Source: Gemmatimonadota bacterium (GTDB lineage: Bacteria > Gemmatimonadota > Gemmatimonadetes > Palauibacterales > Palauibacteraceae). Taken from it: a stretch of 10,553 nt of DNA. The stretch lies in assembly GCA_030601615.1 (NCBI GenBank), contig JAUVTH010000032.1:1-10553 (forward strand). Reading direction: 5' to 3'. The notes under the pieces are model-generated. The model was not told the DNA's origin. It did no database searches and saw only the letters and a program-made list of their open reading frames with translations. Positions 1 to 7,372 of the stretch are shown piece by piece (positions within the stretch are counted from its first letter, which is position 1; every line of letters starts with the position of its first letter). The position numbers were made by a program, and so were the translations under genes.

Positions 1-1
1 C

Positions 2-3000
2 GCCGATCCGCAGCTCAACGTGCTGAATGCCGGCACCCGGGAAACCGTACTTTGGATCACGGCGCAGGATCCTCCGGGGACCGGAGAGCCCGGCTGGTTC
101 TCCATTACCACCGTGCTGTCGCAGACGGGGATCGACCTGAGCACGATCGAGTTTCTCGAGTTCTACGCTTCGACGCTGGACAACACCGACCAGAGTCTCG
201 CTCTCATCATCGACATCGGCACGGTCAGTGAGGACGCCCTCGTCGCTGATTCCCTCGGAAACCCATCCGGGATCGGGCAACTGGACCAGGAGGTGGACCC
301 GATCGTCGGGGTGTGGGGCAATCAGGACGACACGGGTCTGTGGGATACGGGCTGCAGATCAGAGCAAAATGCTTCGGCCTGGCCCCTGGGGGACCAAAGG
401 GCGAACTGTACGAACAACAACGGCCTCGAGGACAGCGAAGACCTGAACCGCGATAATTTCCTCAACACCGATGAGCGCTACTTTCGCTACATCGTGCCGC
501 TGACCCAGCCGTCGCGGTATCTGAACCGTCCGACGAACGGCGAGTTCAAGTTCAATCTCTACCGGCTGCCGCTGCGCCTGCCCGACCTCGAGGAGAACAC
601 GACGGGCACTCAGCAGCAGAACGTGAAGCACGTCCGGATCACGCTGACCAGCGCAGCGAACGCGACGGTGCTGCTCAGCCGGATGCAATTTTCCGGAACA
701 CCCTGGCTCAAGCGGGCGGGGACAGGAAGCGTCACCGGACCGATCGGTGACACGCCCGGAACCGCCGCAGAAGTGTTGGTAGGTCCGATCTCTACCGTGG
801 ACCGGTTCTACGTCTCGCCGCCCGGGATCACCGACGAACAGGCCGACAAGACGGCGGGGTTGCAGCTGTCGAGCGCCACCATCAACGAGCAGTCCCTGCG
901 CGTTGTCTTCTCGGACGTGCCGGTGGGAGAACGGATCGAGGTATTCCGGAAGTTTACCGATCGCCCGCGTGATTTTCTGCCGTACGGCCAGCTTCGGGCG
1001 TGGAGCCTGGCCCAGGGCGATGACTGGGGGCCGGGCAGCATCCTGCGGTTCTTCATTCGCATGGGGTTCGATTCGAACAACTTCTATCTGTACCGGACTT
1101 CTTTGCGAAGCTCACCCGCAGCGCCGAGCCGGGACGACTGGCTCCCCGAGGACTTCATCGACTTCGGCCGGTTACTGGTGCTCCGGGCCGAGGCGGAGCG
1201 CCTGATCAACGAGAACGGGTCGAACCTGCCGGGCGACACCACGTTCGTCCTGTGGGACGTGGACGTGTTTCCCGACGCCGACAGCACGCTCGCCCTCGTG
1301 ATCAACGATCTATCCCGTGCCCCGAACCTGGCGGCGATTCGGGAAATGGCGCTGGGGATCGAGAACGTGGGCACGGTGGATGCCGGTCCGGGAGAGGTGT
1401 GGATCGACGACCTGCGGCTCGATGCGGCCCCGGACGACAACGGTGTGGCGGCCATGGCGGAGATTCAAGTAGACCTGGCAGACGTTCTCATTCTGCAGGC
1501 GAACGTGAACAGCGTGAATCCGTTCTACCGTCAGCTGGGCGAGACACCCTCGTTCCTTCGCGAGTTGAGCTACGGCGGTCGAGCCACGCTCCAGTTCGGG
1601 AAGTTCCTGCCTGACTCATGGGGACTCGTGATGCCGATCGGCGTCTCGCATGCGACCTACGACGAAGACCCGTTCTTTCTTCCGCAGACGGACGTACTAT
1701 CGGCCCCGCTGGACAACCTGCGGACGGGCGGGACCTCTGACACCCGGTGGAACGTCGCGCTCTCGAAGCAGGCACGGTCCGGCAGCCCCATCCTGCGAGC
1801 CACGATCGACGGTCTGCGGCTTGGATACACGAGCCGCCGCAGCACGAGCACGGCCACGCAGACAGAGGCCAAGGGATCCGGTTGGGGAGCGACGGGGGGG
1901 TGGTCCAGACAGGTGATCGACAAGTCGTTCCCACTCGTTCCGGGTTTCCTGCGTTCCGCGATCGATGCGCTGCCGAGCTTCTTCTCGCAGAGCATCCTGA
2001 TGCAGAACTTCAAAGGGATGCGGTTTCGGTGGACCCCCCGGCAGATCAATCTGGGAGCCGATCTCAACCGGTCCGAGGATGCGCGCAGACGATTCCAGAC
2101 CAGTGTGCATCAGTCTACGGACAGCGAGGTGATCCCGACGGTCGATCTGCAGTACGTTCTCCGTCCGCGCACGGGATTCCAGATCCAGCCGTTCCCGTCG
2201 ATCGTATGGGGATTCGACTTCCAGTCTGCTCGCGATCTCGTGGCCCCGAGCCTGCGCGCCTCCCGGCCCGCGGGACAGGAGCAGCTTGAGCAGGCCTCCA
2301 GGACGTTCCTCGGATTCGACACGGGCTGGGAGACCAACCGCAGCGTGCGCACGGACCTGACGTGGCGGCCGAGACTGGCCAGCTGGTTCGACAGCGACTT
2401 TACAATGAACACCGACTACGGCACGAACCGGAACGTCTCGTACATCCAGGACCTCGATGGAGACACGACCCTGGTGCGGGATCTCTCGATGCAGCGGGAA
2501 CTGGCATTCCAGTTCGACGTCCGCCCCGACGCATTTCTGACGGCTTTCGGCATCACGGGGAGCCAGGAGGCCACGGGGATGGCCCGCAGCCTGAGGGCGT
2601 TCTGGGACCGCCTCAGTCCGATCCGGATCGACTGGCGCAAGGCGCTCAGCTCTACGTATGACCGGCGGGATCTGTCGCCGGGTCTCGCGGACCAGCTCGT
2701 CCTGACGAGCTTCAGCAGCATGCGCGTGATGGGAGCGGACACCGCTTCGGCAGCGGGGGACACACGTGGCTGGTCGGTCCAGGGAGGGTACCAGTTCCCG
2801 CACGGACTGGACTTCGACCTGGGGTATACGTCGTCGGATCGCCGTACGTTTACGCCTCTCAACGAGCGTCGAGTGAAGGACCAGGAGTGGCCTGACTTTC
2901 AGGTCCGTTGGCGTGATCTGCCGATACCCGGTCCGCTCCAGAGCAGCTTCCGCGACATCAGCGTCACGGGCGGGTGGCGCACGCGGAAGACCAACACGAG

Positions 3001-3526
3001 CACCGCGACCGGACAGGACAGGGGAAGTGAACGGACGGTTCGGTCGGTCGGCCTCGTGTTCATCCTGATGAACGGGTTCAACTTCACGTACGACTTCAGC
3101 AATACGGCGTCCGAGAGCCTGGACGCGACCGGGCTCAGCCAATCGGATCGGGCCTCGCACTCGGTGCGACTGTCCGGGTTCCTCCCGCCGCCGGGGCTCC
3201 TTTCGTTCGTGAAGAACGATGTGCGAATCTCGTTCGAGTACTCGAACAACGGGAACTCCGACTGCCGGGCGCTCGGCGGGTCCGGGTTCGGCGAGATCGA
3301 CCAGACGTTCCGTGACGACTGTACGACGCACACCGATCAGACGACGCAGAACGCAGCGTTCGCTCTCGACACTGATTTCACCGGCTATTCGATCGGTGTA
3401 CAGTTGTCGTGGGTCGGACGAGCCAGCGGCGTGGGTCGCCAGCAGTCGTCCAACCAATTCAATTTCAACATCTTCGGCCGGTTCTTCCTCCGGGCGAGCG
3501 AGGGTGAGACGCAGTTCAACCGTTGA
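2..3526 (+). CDS. sprA: SprA-like outer-membrane translocon / gliding protein, 5'-truncated
   Basis: The reading frame is open from the first bases of the window, so the start lies upstream; about 1,174 codons are visible and full SprA proteins are roughly twice that. Recognition rests on SprA-typical blocks: DLSTIEFLEFYAS near nt 140-175, an acidic stretch ending DERYFRY near 431-490, RPRDFLPYGQLRAW near 962-1005 followed by the FIRMGFDSNNFYLY block (1051-1095), and GEVWIDDLRL near 1390-1425. From about nt 1460 to the stop the protein is rich in alternating polar and aromatic residues, as expected for a very large beta-barrel. In Bacteroidota, SprA/Sov is the outer-membrane translocon of the type 9 secretion system and is needed for gliding; whether this one serves such a system cannot be told here. 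Only four cysteines are visible, in two close pairs. It is followed after 54 bp by the ComEA-like gene on the same strand, with no clear terminator between. Family assignment is from memory of motifs, not a search. Confidence 0.85.
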   Translation, partial: ADPQLNVLNAGTRETVLWITAQDPPGTGEPGWFSITTVLSQTGIDLSTIEFLEFYASTLDNTDQSLALIIDIGTVSEDALVADSLGNPSGIGQLDQEVDPIVGVWGNQDDTGLWDTGCRSEQNASAWPLGDQRANCTNNNGLEDSEDLNRDNFLNTDERYFRYIVPLTQPSRYLNRPTNGEFKFNLYRLPLRLPDLEENTTGTQQQNVKHVRITLTSAANATVLLSRMQFSGTPWLKRAGTGSVTGPIGDTPGTAAEVLVGPISTVDRFYVSPPGITDEQADKTAGLQLSSATINEQSLRVVFSDVPVGERIEVFRKFTDRPRDFLPYGQLRAWSLAQGDDWGPGSILRFFIRMGFDSNNFYLYRTSLRSSPAAPSRDDWLPEDFIDFGRLLVLRAEAERLINENGSNLPGDTTFVLWDVDVFPDADSTLALVINDLSRAPNLAAIREMALGIENVGTVDAGPGEVWIDDLRLDAAPDDNGVAAMAEIQVDLADVLILQANVNSVNPFYRQLGETPSFLRELSYGGRATLQFGKFLPDSWGLVMPIGVSHATYDEDPFFLPQTDVLSAPLDNLRTGGTSDTRWNVALSKQARSGSPILRATIDGLRLGYTSRRSTSTATQTEAKGSGWGATGGWSRQVIDKSFPLVPGFLRSAIDALPSFFSQSILMQNFKGMRFRWTPRQINLGADLNRSEDARRRFQTSVHQSTDSEVIPTVDLQYVLRPRTGFQIQPFPSIVWGFDFQSARDLVAPSLRASRPAGQEQLEQASRTFLGFDTGWETNRSVRTDLTWRPRLASWFDSDFTMNTDYGTNRNVSYIQDLDGDTTLVRDLSMQRELAFQFDVRPDAFLTAFGITGSQEATGMARSLRAFWDRLSPIRIDWRKALSSTYDRRDLSPGLADQLVLTSFSSMRVMGADTASAAGDTRGWSVQGGYQFPHGLDFDLGYTSSDRRTFTPLNERRVKDQEWPDFQVRWRDLPIPGPLQSSFRDISVTGGWRTRKTNTSTATGQDRGSERTVRSVGLVFILMNGFNFTYDFSNTASESLDATGLSQSDRASHSVRLSGFLPPPGLLSFVKNDVRISFEYSNNGNSDCRALGGSGFGEIDQTFRDDCTTHTDQTTQNAAFALDTDFTGYSIGVQLSWVGRASGVGRQQSSNQFNFNIFGRFFLRASEGETQFNR
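440..475 (+). other. EF-hand/dockerin-like calcium-binding loop within SprA
   Basis: These 36 bases encode DLNRDNFLNTDE, which fits the 12-residue EF-hand loop: Asp at 1, Asn at 3, Asp at 5, a polar residue at 9 and Glu at 12. It lies in an Asp/Glu/Asn-rich segment just after the first cysteine pair. Calcium binding is inferred from the pattern only. Confidence 0.5.
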
Positions 3527-3580
3527 CCCGTTCACCTCCCGTTGAGGCGGCGACGTATTTCGCGGTCGGGAGGAAACGCC

Positions 3581-4246
3581 ATGCGATTCAACGGGACGGA
3601 GCTGCGCTCCATGACGCTCGCCGCCGGTCTCCTGCTGCTCGGCACCGCCGCTCGGCTGGGGCTCGGACCCGGACCCGACGACTTCGGGTGGACAACTACC
3701 GCGGCGTCCCACGAACCTTCGCGCGGGAGCCTCGCTTCCACTCGACGTGCGGTCTCCGAGGGCATCGCCGCGGATGAAAGGGCCGCCCGACCCCTGGGTG
3801 CGAACGAAAGACTGGACCCGAACACCGCCCCCGTGGAAGAGCTGCGCAGGTTGCCCGGGATTGGACCGACCAGGGCCGCAGCGATCCTGGCCGAGAGGCG
3901 TTCCGGTGGTTCCTTCCGCGACCTCGACGACATGGCCAGGGTACCCGGCATCGGGCTGAGAACGCTCGAGGCTCTGTCATCTCACCTGACGTTTGCCCGC
4001 GGCACCGCGAACGGCCGTCGGACGCATGTTTCCAGGCCATCCGGTGGCCTTTCGGGGCCGGTGAATGTGAATCGGGCAGATATCAAGGAACTGGAGCAAA
4101 TCACGGGGATCGGCCCCGCTCTCTCGGCGCGGATTGTGGCGACACGGCAGCGCCTGGGGCCGTTTCGCCGGCTCGAGGATCTTCTTCTCGTGCCCGGAAT
4201 CGGGCCCGTGAATCTGCGGAAGATTCAAGGGCAAGTGCGATTCTGA
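3581..4246 (+). CDS. Tandem ComEA-type helix-hairpin-helix protein, membrane-anchored or exported
   Basis: A 221-residue protein. Residues about 9-28 are hydrophobic after a basic N-terminus and look like a signal peptide or anchor. A low-complexity linker to about residue 75 follows. Two ComEA-like units then come in tandem, each with two helix-hairpin-helix motifs: LPGIGPTRA (91-99) and VPGIGLRTL (121-129), then ITGIGPALS (174-182) and VPGIGPVNL (204-212). Each unit opens with the typical LDPNTAPVEEL or VNVNRADIKEL strand-helix. Such motifs bind DNA backbone without sequence specificity; ComEA is the envelope DNA receptor for natural transformation. The ATG at 3581 is chosen because GGGAGGAAA (3568-3576) sits just upstream; an in-frame TTG at 3542 lacks this. 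Its place before pilB-pilT-pilC supports a DNA-uptake role, which is inference. HhH proteins of other function are possible, so no symbol is given. Confidence 0.85.
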   Translation: MRFNGTELRSMTLAAGLLLLGTAARLGLGPGPDDFGWTTTAASHEPSRGSLASTRRAVSEGIAADERAARPLGANERLDPNTAPVEELRRLPGIGPTRAAAILAERRSGGSFRDLDDMARVPGIGLRTLEALSSHLTFARGTANGRRTHVSRPSGGLSGPVNVNRADIKELEQITGIGPALSARIVATRQRLGPFRRLEDLLLVPGIGPVNLRKIQGQVRF

Positions 4247-4311
4247 CCGCACGAATCGCCGGGATACGGCTTCTCCCCGGGGACAGCGGTCCGTTCGGCC
4301 CTGACGTGCGG
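4247..4311 (+). other. Possible structured RNA segment upstream of pilB
   Basis: Directly after the stop codon, CCGCACG (4247-4253) can pair with CGTGCGG (4305-4311), closing a segment with smaller potential hairpins: GCCG/CGGC (4258-4261 and 4267-4270) and GGAC/GTCC (4281-4284 and 4289-4292), plus the palindrome TCCCCGGGGA (4274-4283), which overlaps and competes with the last. It could be the 3' end structure of the upstream mRNA or a leader for pilB. No U-tract follows and no known riboswitch motif was recognised. In GC-rich DNA such pairings can arise by chance. The rest of the 207-bp gap (4312-4453) shows no gene I can support. Confidence 0.25.
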
Positions 4312-4445
4312 GTGTGGCGCGTGAACTACACCGGGCATGGCGCTTGCTCGAATCCGGACGCTGCGGGCGGCTGTGTGCTCGCCGTTGGATGGCGCTCGGA
4401 GCGACCCTGACCGAACCCGGGAAGCCACACAGATTACGAGCCGGC

Positions 4446-4449
4446 GGAG
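4446..4449 (+). promoter_or_regulatory. Ribosome binding site that sets the pilB start
   Basis: GGAG lies four bases before the ATG at 4454. This, and the fact that typical PilB sequence begins right after this ATG, favours it over the in-frame ATG at 4337, which has no Shine-Dalgarno sequence and would add 39 residues unlike PilB. Confidence 0.6.
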
Positions 4450-4453
4450 CGAG

Positions 4454-6166
4454 ATGGCATCTACTTCACTGGAACAGACCCAAATTGGCGAGATGCTCCT
4501 GCGTGAGAGTCTGATCACGCGGGAGCAGTTGGATAAAGCCCTCAAGGAGCAGAAGCAAGGGGGAACCCGGATCGGCTTTTCGCTGGTCTCCAGCGGCGCG
4601 ATTTCGGAGACGGAGCTGACGAGGCTCCTTTCGCGGCAGTATCGCGTGCCCGCAGTGGACCTGTCCGAGGTGGAGGTCGACGAGAAGATACTCCAGCTCG
4701 TGCCAGCCGACTTTGCCGGCAAGCATCTGCTTCTCCCGCTTCGCCGTGTCGGTCGCACGCTTACCGTGGCCATGGTCAATCCCACTGACCTGAGCGTCGT
4801 CGACGATCTGAAATTCATCACCAGGTTCGACGTGGACGCCGTGGTAGCCGGCGAGTACTCGCTGCGCATGGCGATCGACAGGTACTACGAGGTCACGAAC
4901 GACAGGCTCGGAGACCTGCTCGAGGAGCTCGAGGAGCAGGACGTGGAGCTCGTGGAGGAAGAAGAGGAAGTCTACTCCACGATGCAGCTTCAGGCCCAGG
5001 TCGAGGAGGCTCCTGTCGTGCGCCTGATCAACGGCTTCCTCACGGACGCCGTTCGCCGCGGGGCCTCCGACATTCACATCGAGCCGTACGAGAAGGAGCT
5101 ACGAGTCCGCTATCGGATCGACGGTGTCCTGCAGGAGATCATGAAGCCGCCCATCCGGATGAAGGCCGCATTGATCTCGCGCGTGAAGATCCTCGCTGAC
5201 CTGAACATCGCCGAACGCCGGATCCCGCAAGATGGCCGCATCAAGATCAAGATCGGCCGGAAGGTGATCGATTTCCGTGTGTCCACGCTCCCGACTCTGT
5301 TCGGCGAGAAGATCGTGCTCCGCATCCTGGACAAGGGTAACCTGACGCTCGATCTGGAGAAGTTCGGGATGGAGCAGAAGGCGGAGACCGATTTTCTGGA
5401 GGCGATCTCCAGGCCGTACGGCATGGTGCTCGTTACGGGTCCGACCGGTTCGGGTAAGACGACGACGCTGTACAGCGCTCTCAGCCGCATCAACACCGAC
5501 GAAGTCAACATCATGACGGCCGAAGATCCGGTCGAGTACAACCTGCACGGCATCAACCAGGTGCAGGTGCGTACCGAGATCGGGATGACGTTCGCGGCCG
5601 CTCTCAGAGCGTTCCTCAGGCAGGATCCGAACATCGTTATGGTCGGTGAGATCCGGGACCTCGAGACCGGTGGGATCGCCGTGAAGGCCTCTCTGACGGG
5701 TCACCTGGTCCTCTCGACGCTGCACACGAACGACGCGGCGTCGACGATCACCCGAATGATCGACATGGGCCTCGAGCCGTTCAACGTCGCGTCGGCCCTC
5801 AACTGCATCACGGCCCAGAGGCTCGTGCGGCGCATCTGCTCCAACTGCCGGGCGGAGGCGACCTACATGCCCGAGGTCCTGCGGGCCGCTCGCATTACCG
5901 AGGAGCAAGCGGCTTCCATGACATTCTTTCGGGGCGAGGGCTGTGACGCGTGCAACGGCTCCGGCTACTCGGGGCGGCAGGGTCTCTACGAAGTGCTGCC
6001 TATGACCCCCGACCTCAGACGGATGATCCTCGAGGGCGAGTCCGCCGACGAGCTGAATCGGGCGGCAGTCGAACAGGGAATGATCACGCTTCGCGAGGAC
6101 GGACTCGTCAAGGTCCGCAAGGGAATCACCACACTCGACGAAGTCATCAAGGAGACGGCCGCTTGA
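4454..6166 (+). CDS. pilB: Type IV pilus extension ATPase PilB (GspE/PulE family)
   Basis: A 570-residue hexameric ATPase of the cytoplasmic face that drives pilin polymerisation through the PilC platform. Residues 10-62 form an MshEN-type N-domain built of two 24-residue motifs with a 5-residue spacer. The N-terminal region runs to about 150, then a strongly acidic linker (about 154-178). The ATPase core follows, opening with the RGASDIHIEPYEKELRVRYR block. Walker A GPTGSGKT is at 329-336, Walker B IVMVGE ends at Glu399, and the His box STLHTND has His424. Two CxxC pairs at 462/465 and 497/500 give the tetracysteine zinc site usual in PilB/GspE and absent from PilT. Length is normal for the family. 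It is followed after 46 bp by pilT. The adjacent pilT and pilC favour a pilus rather than a type II secretion role, although GspE is the closest alternative. Confidence 0.95.
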   Translation: MASTSLEQTQIGEMLLRESLITREQLDKALKEQKQGGTRIGFSLVSSGAISETELTRLLSRQYRVPAVDLSEVEVDEKILQLVPADFAGKHLLLPLRRVGRTLTVAMVNPTDLSVVDDLKFITRFDVDAVVAGEYSLRMAIDRYYEVTNDRLGDLLEELEEQDVELVEEEEEVYSTMQLQAQVEEAPVVRLINGFLTDAVRRGASDIHIEPYEKELRVRYRIDGVLQEIMKPPIRMKAALISRVKILADLNIAERRIPQDGRIKIKIGRKVIDFRVSTLPTLFGEKIVLRILDKGNLTLDLEKFGMEQKAETDFLEAISRPYGMVLVTGPTGSGKTTTLYSALSRINTDEVNIMTAEDPVEYNLHGINQVQVRTEIGMTFAAALRAFLRQDPNIVMVGEIRDLETGGIAVKASLTGHLVLSTLHTNDAASTITRMIDMGLEPFNVASALNCITAQRLVRRICSNCRAEATYMPEVLRAARITEEQAASMTFFRGEGCDACNGSGYSGRQGLYEVLPMTPDLRRMILEGESADELNRAAVEQGMITLREDGLVKVRKGITTLDEVIKETAA

Positions 6167-6212
6167 CCCGTCACGGGACCGGGCGACACGACCAAACGGA
6201 ACGAGGAATTCG

Positions 6213-7307
6213 ATGAGCGACTCTGCACCGGGCACGCTGCGCAGCCTGCTTGAAGAGATGATCGACAGGGGCGCGTCCGACCTGCACCTGTCAGCGGGTG
6301 AAGTGCCCAAGCTCCGCATCGACGGGCAATTGGCAAACAGTAACTACGGCACGCAGCTCGGGCCGCGGGATACGCAGTCCCTGGCCTACTCCACGCTGAC
6401 CGAGCAGCAGAAGAAGCGATTCGAACAGGAGGATGAGCTGGATCTCTCGTTCTCCGTACAGAACCTGTCCCGGTTCCGTGGGAACGTGTTCCGGCAACGA
6501 GGTACGGTCGCGATGGCCATCCGGCAGATCCCATTCGAGATCCTGTCGTTCCAGGAGCTGGGCCTGCCCCCGGTGGTCGCCAGGTTGACCGATAAGCCCA
6601 GGGGCCTCGTGCTGGTCACCGGTCCGACGGGATCCGGAAAGTCGACCACCCTGGCGGCCATGATCGACAAGATCAATCGAGAGCGGACCGGGCACATCAT
6701 CACCGTGGAGGACCCGATCGAGTTCGTGCACCGCCACAAGAACTGCCTCGTGAACCAGCGTGAGGTGGGCAGCGACACCGGCTCGTTCGCGACTGCCCTC
6801 AAGTACGTGCTGCGGCAGGACCCCGACGTGATCCTGGTCGGCGAGATGCGCGATCTGGAGACCGTCCAGGCCGCGCTGACGATTGCCGAGACCGGGCACC
6901 TGGCGTTCGCGACGCTGCACACGAATTCGGCGGCGGAGTCCATCAACCGCGTCATCGACGTGTTCCCGGCGCACCAGCAGGACCAGGTTCGCGCCCAGCT
7001 CTCCTTCGTGCTCGAGGGCGTCATCACGCAGACGCTTCTCCCCCGACGCATCGGAAAGGGACGGGTCATGGCTTGCGAGATCATGACGGCCACACCGGCC
7101 ATCCGGGCTCTGATCCGCGACCAGAAGGTGCACCAGATCTACTCGGCGATGCAGACCGGAAAGAAGTTCGGGATGCAGACCCTCAACGATGCTCTTTACT
7201 CCCTGTACATGCGGGATGAAGTGGCCCTGGACGAGCTGATGCGAGTGAGTTCGGATCAGGTCGAGCTGAAGCGCATGATCGGCGAGGTGGAGCCCGCGAC
7301 CGTTTAG
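6213..7307 (+). CDS. pilT: Type IV pilus retraction ATPase PilT
   Basis: A 364-residue cytoplasmic hexameric ATPase that depolymerises pili and so powers twitching and DNA uptake. The PAS-like N-domain opens with RGASDLHLSAGEVPKLRIDG (about 19-38). Walker A GPTGSGKS is at 137-144, the Walker B segment VILVGE ends at Glu211, and the His box ATLHTNS has His236. The stretch IDVFPAHQQDQVRAQLSFVL follows, and the C-terminal AIRxLIR signature of retraction ATPases is present as AIRALIRD (296-303), then HQIYSAMQTGKKFGMQT. There is no zinc tetracysteine, which separates it from PilB. The start ATG has GAGGAA (6203-6208) just upstream. Length is normal for PilT; PilU is an alternative paralog, but the single copy beside pilB and pilC fits PilT better. 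Confidence 0.95.
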   Translation: MSDSAPGTLRSLLEEMIDRGASDLHLSAGEVPKLRIDGQLANSNYGTQLGPRDTQSLAYSTLTEQQKKRFEQEDELDLSFSVQNLSRFRGNVFRQRGTVAMAIRQIPFEILSFQELGLPPVVARLTDKPRGLVLVTGPTGSGKSTTLAAMIDKINRERTGHIITVEDPIEFVHRHKNCLVNQREVGSDTGSFATALKYVLRQDPDVILVGEMRDLETVQAALTIAETGHLAFATLHTNSAAESINRVIDVFPAHQQDQVRAQLSFVLEGVITQTLLPRRIGKGRVMACEIMTATPAIRALIRDQKVHQIYSAMQTGKKFGMQTLNDALYSLYMRDEVALDELMRVSSDQVELKRMIGEVEPATV

Positions 7308-7310
7308 CCA

Positions 7311-7333
7311 GCCGCTCGGGGCTACTCAGCGGC
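7311..7333 (+). other. Intercistronic hairpin between pilT and pilC
   Basis: GCCGCT (7311-7316) can pair with AGCGGC (7328-7333) across an 11-base loop, three bases after the pilT stop codon. No T-tract follows, so it is not a standard terminator. It might act in mRNA processing or in setting relative levels of pilT and pilC. This is a weak inference in GC-rich sequence. Confidence 0.25.
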
Positions 7334-7372
7334 CTGCCAAGGGACCGACAAGAACCAGGAGCGACCTGAGCC

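Noticed and set aside
3542..3580. 13-residue extension of the ComEA-like protein from a TTG
   Set aside because: A strong GGAGG-type ribosome binding site sits within it, in place for the ATG at 3581.
1697..3712. 671-codon open frame on the minus strand, opposite sprA
   Set aside because: Antisense shadow of a high-GC gene. The protein is Arg/Pro/Glu-rich with no domain pattern, and the + strand frame shows clear SprA motifs.
4337..4453. 39-residue N-terminal extension of PilB from an upstream ATG
   Set aside because: No ribosome binding site, composition unlike PilB, and the standard N-domain begins just after the ATG at 4454, which has GGAG upstream.
4247..4453. c-di-GMP (GEMM) riboswitch upstream of pilB
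   Set aside because: Considered because of the pilB context, but I could not find the conserved GGGCAAACC-like and GGGACGCAAAGCC-like blocks.
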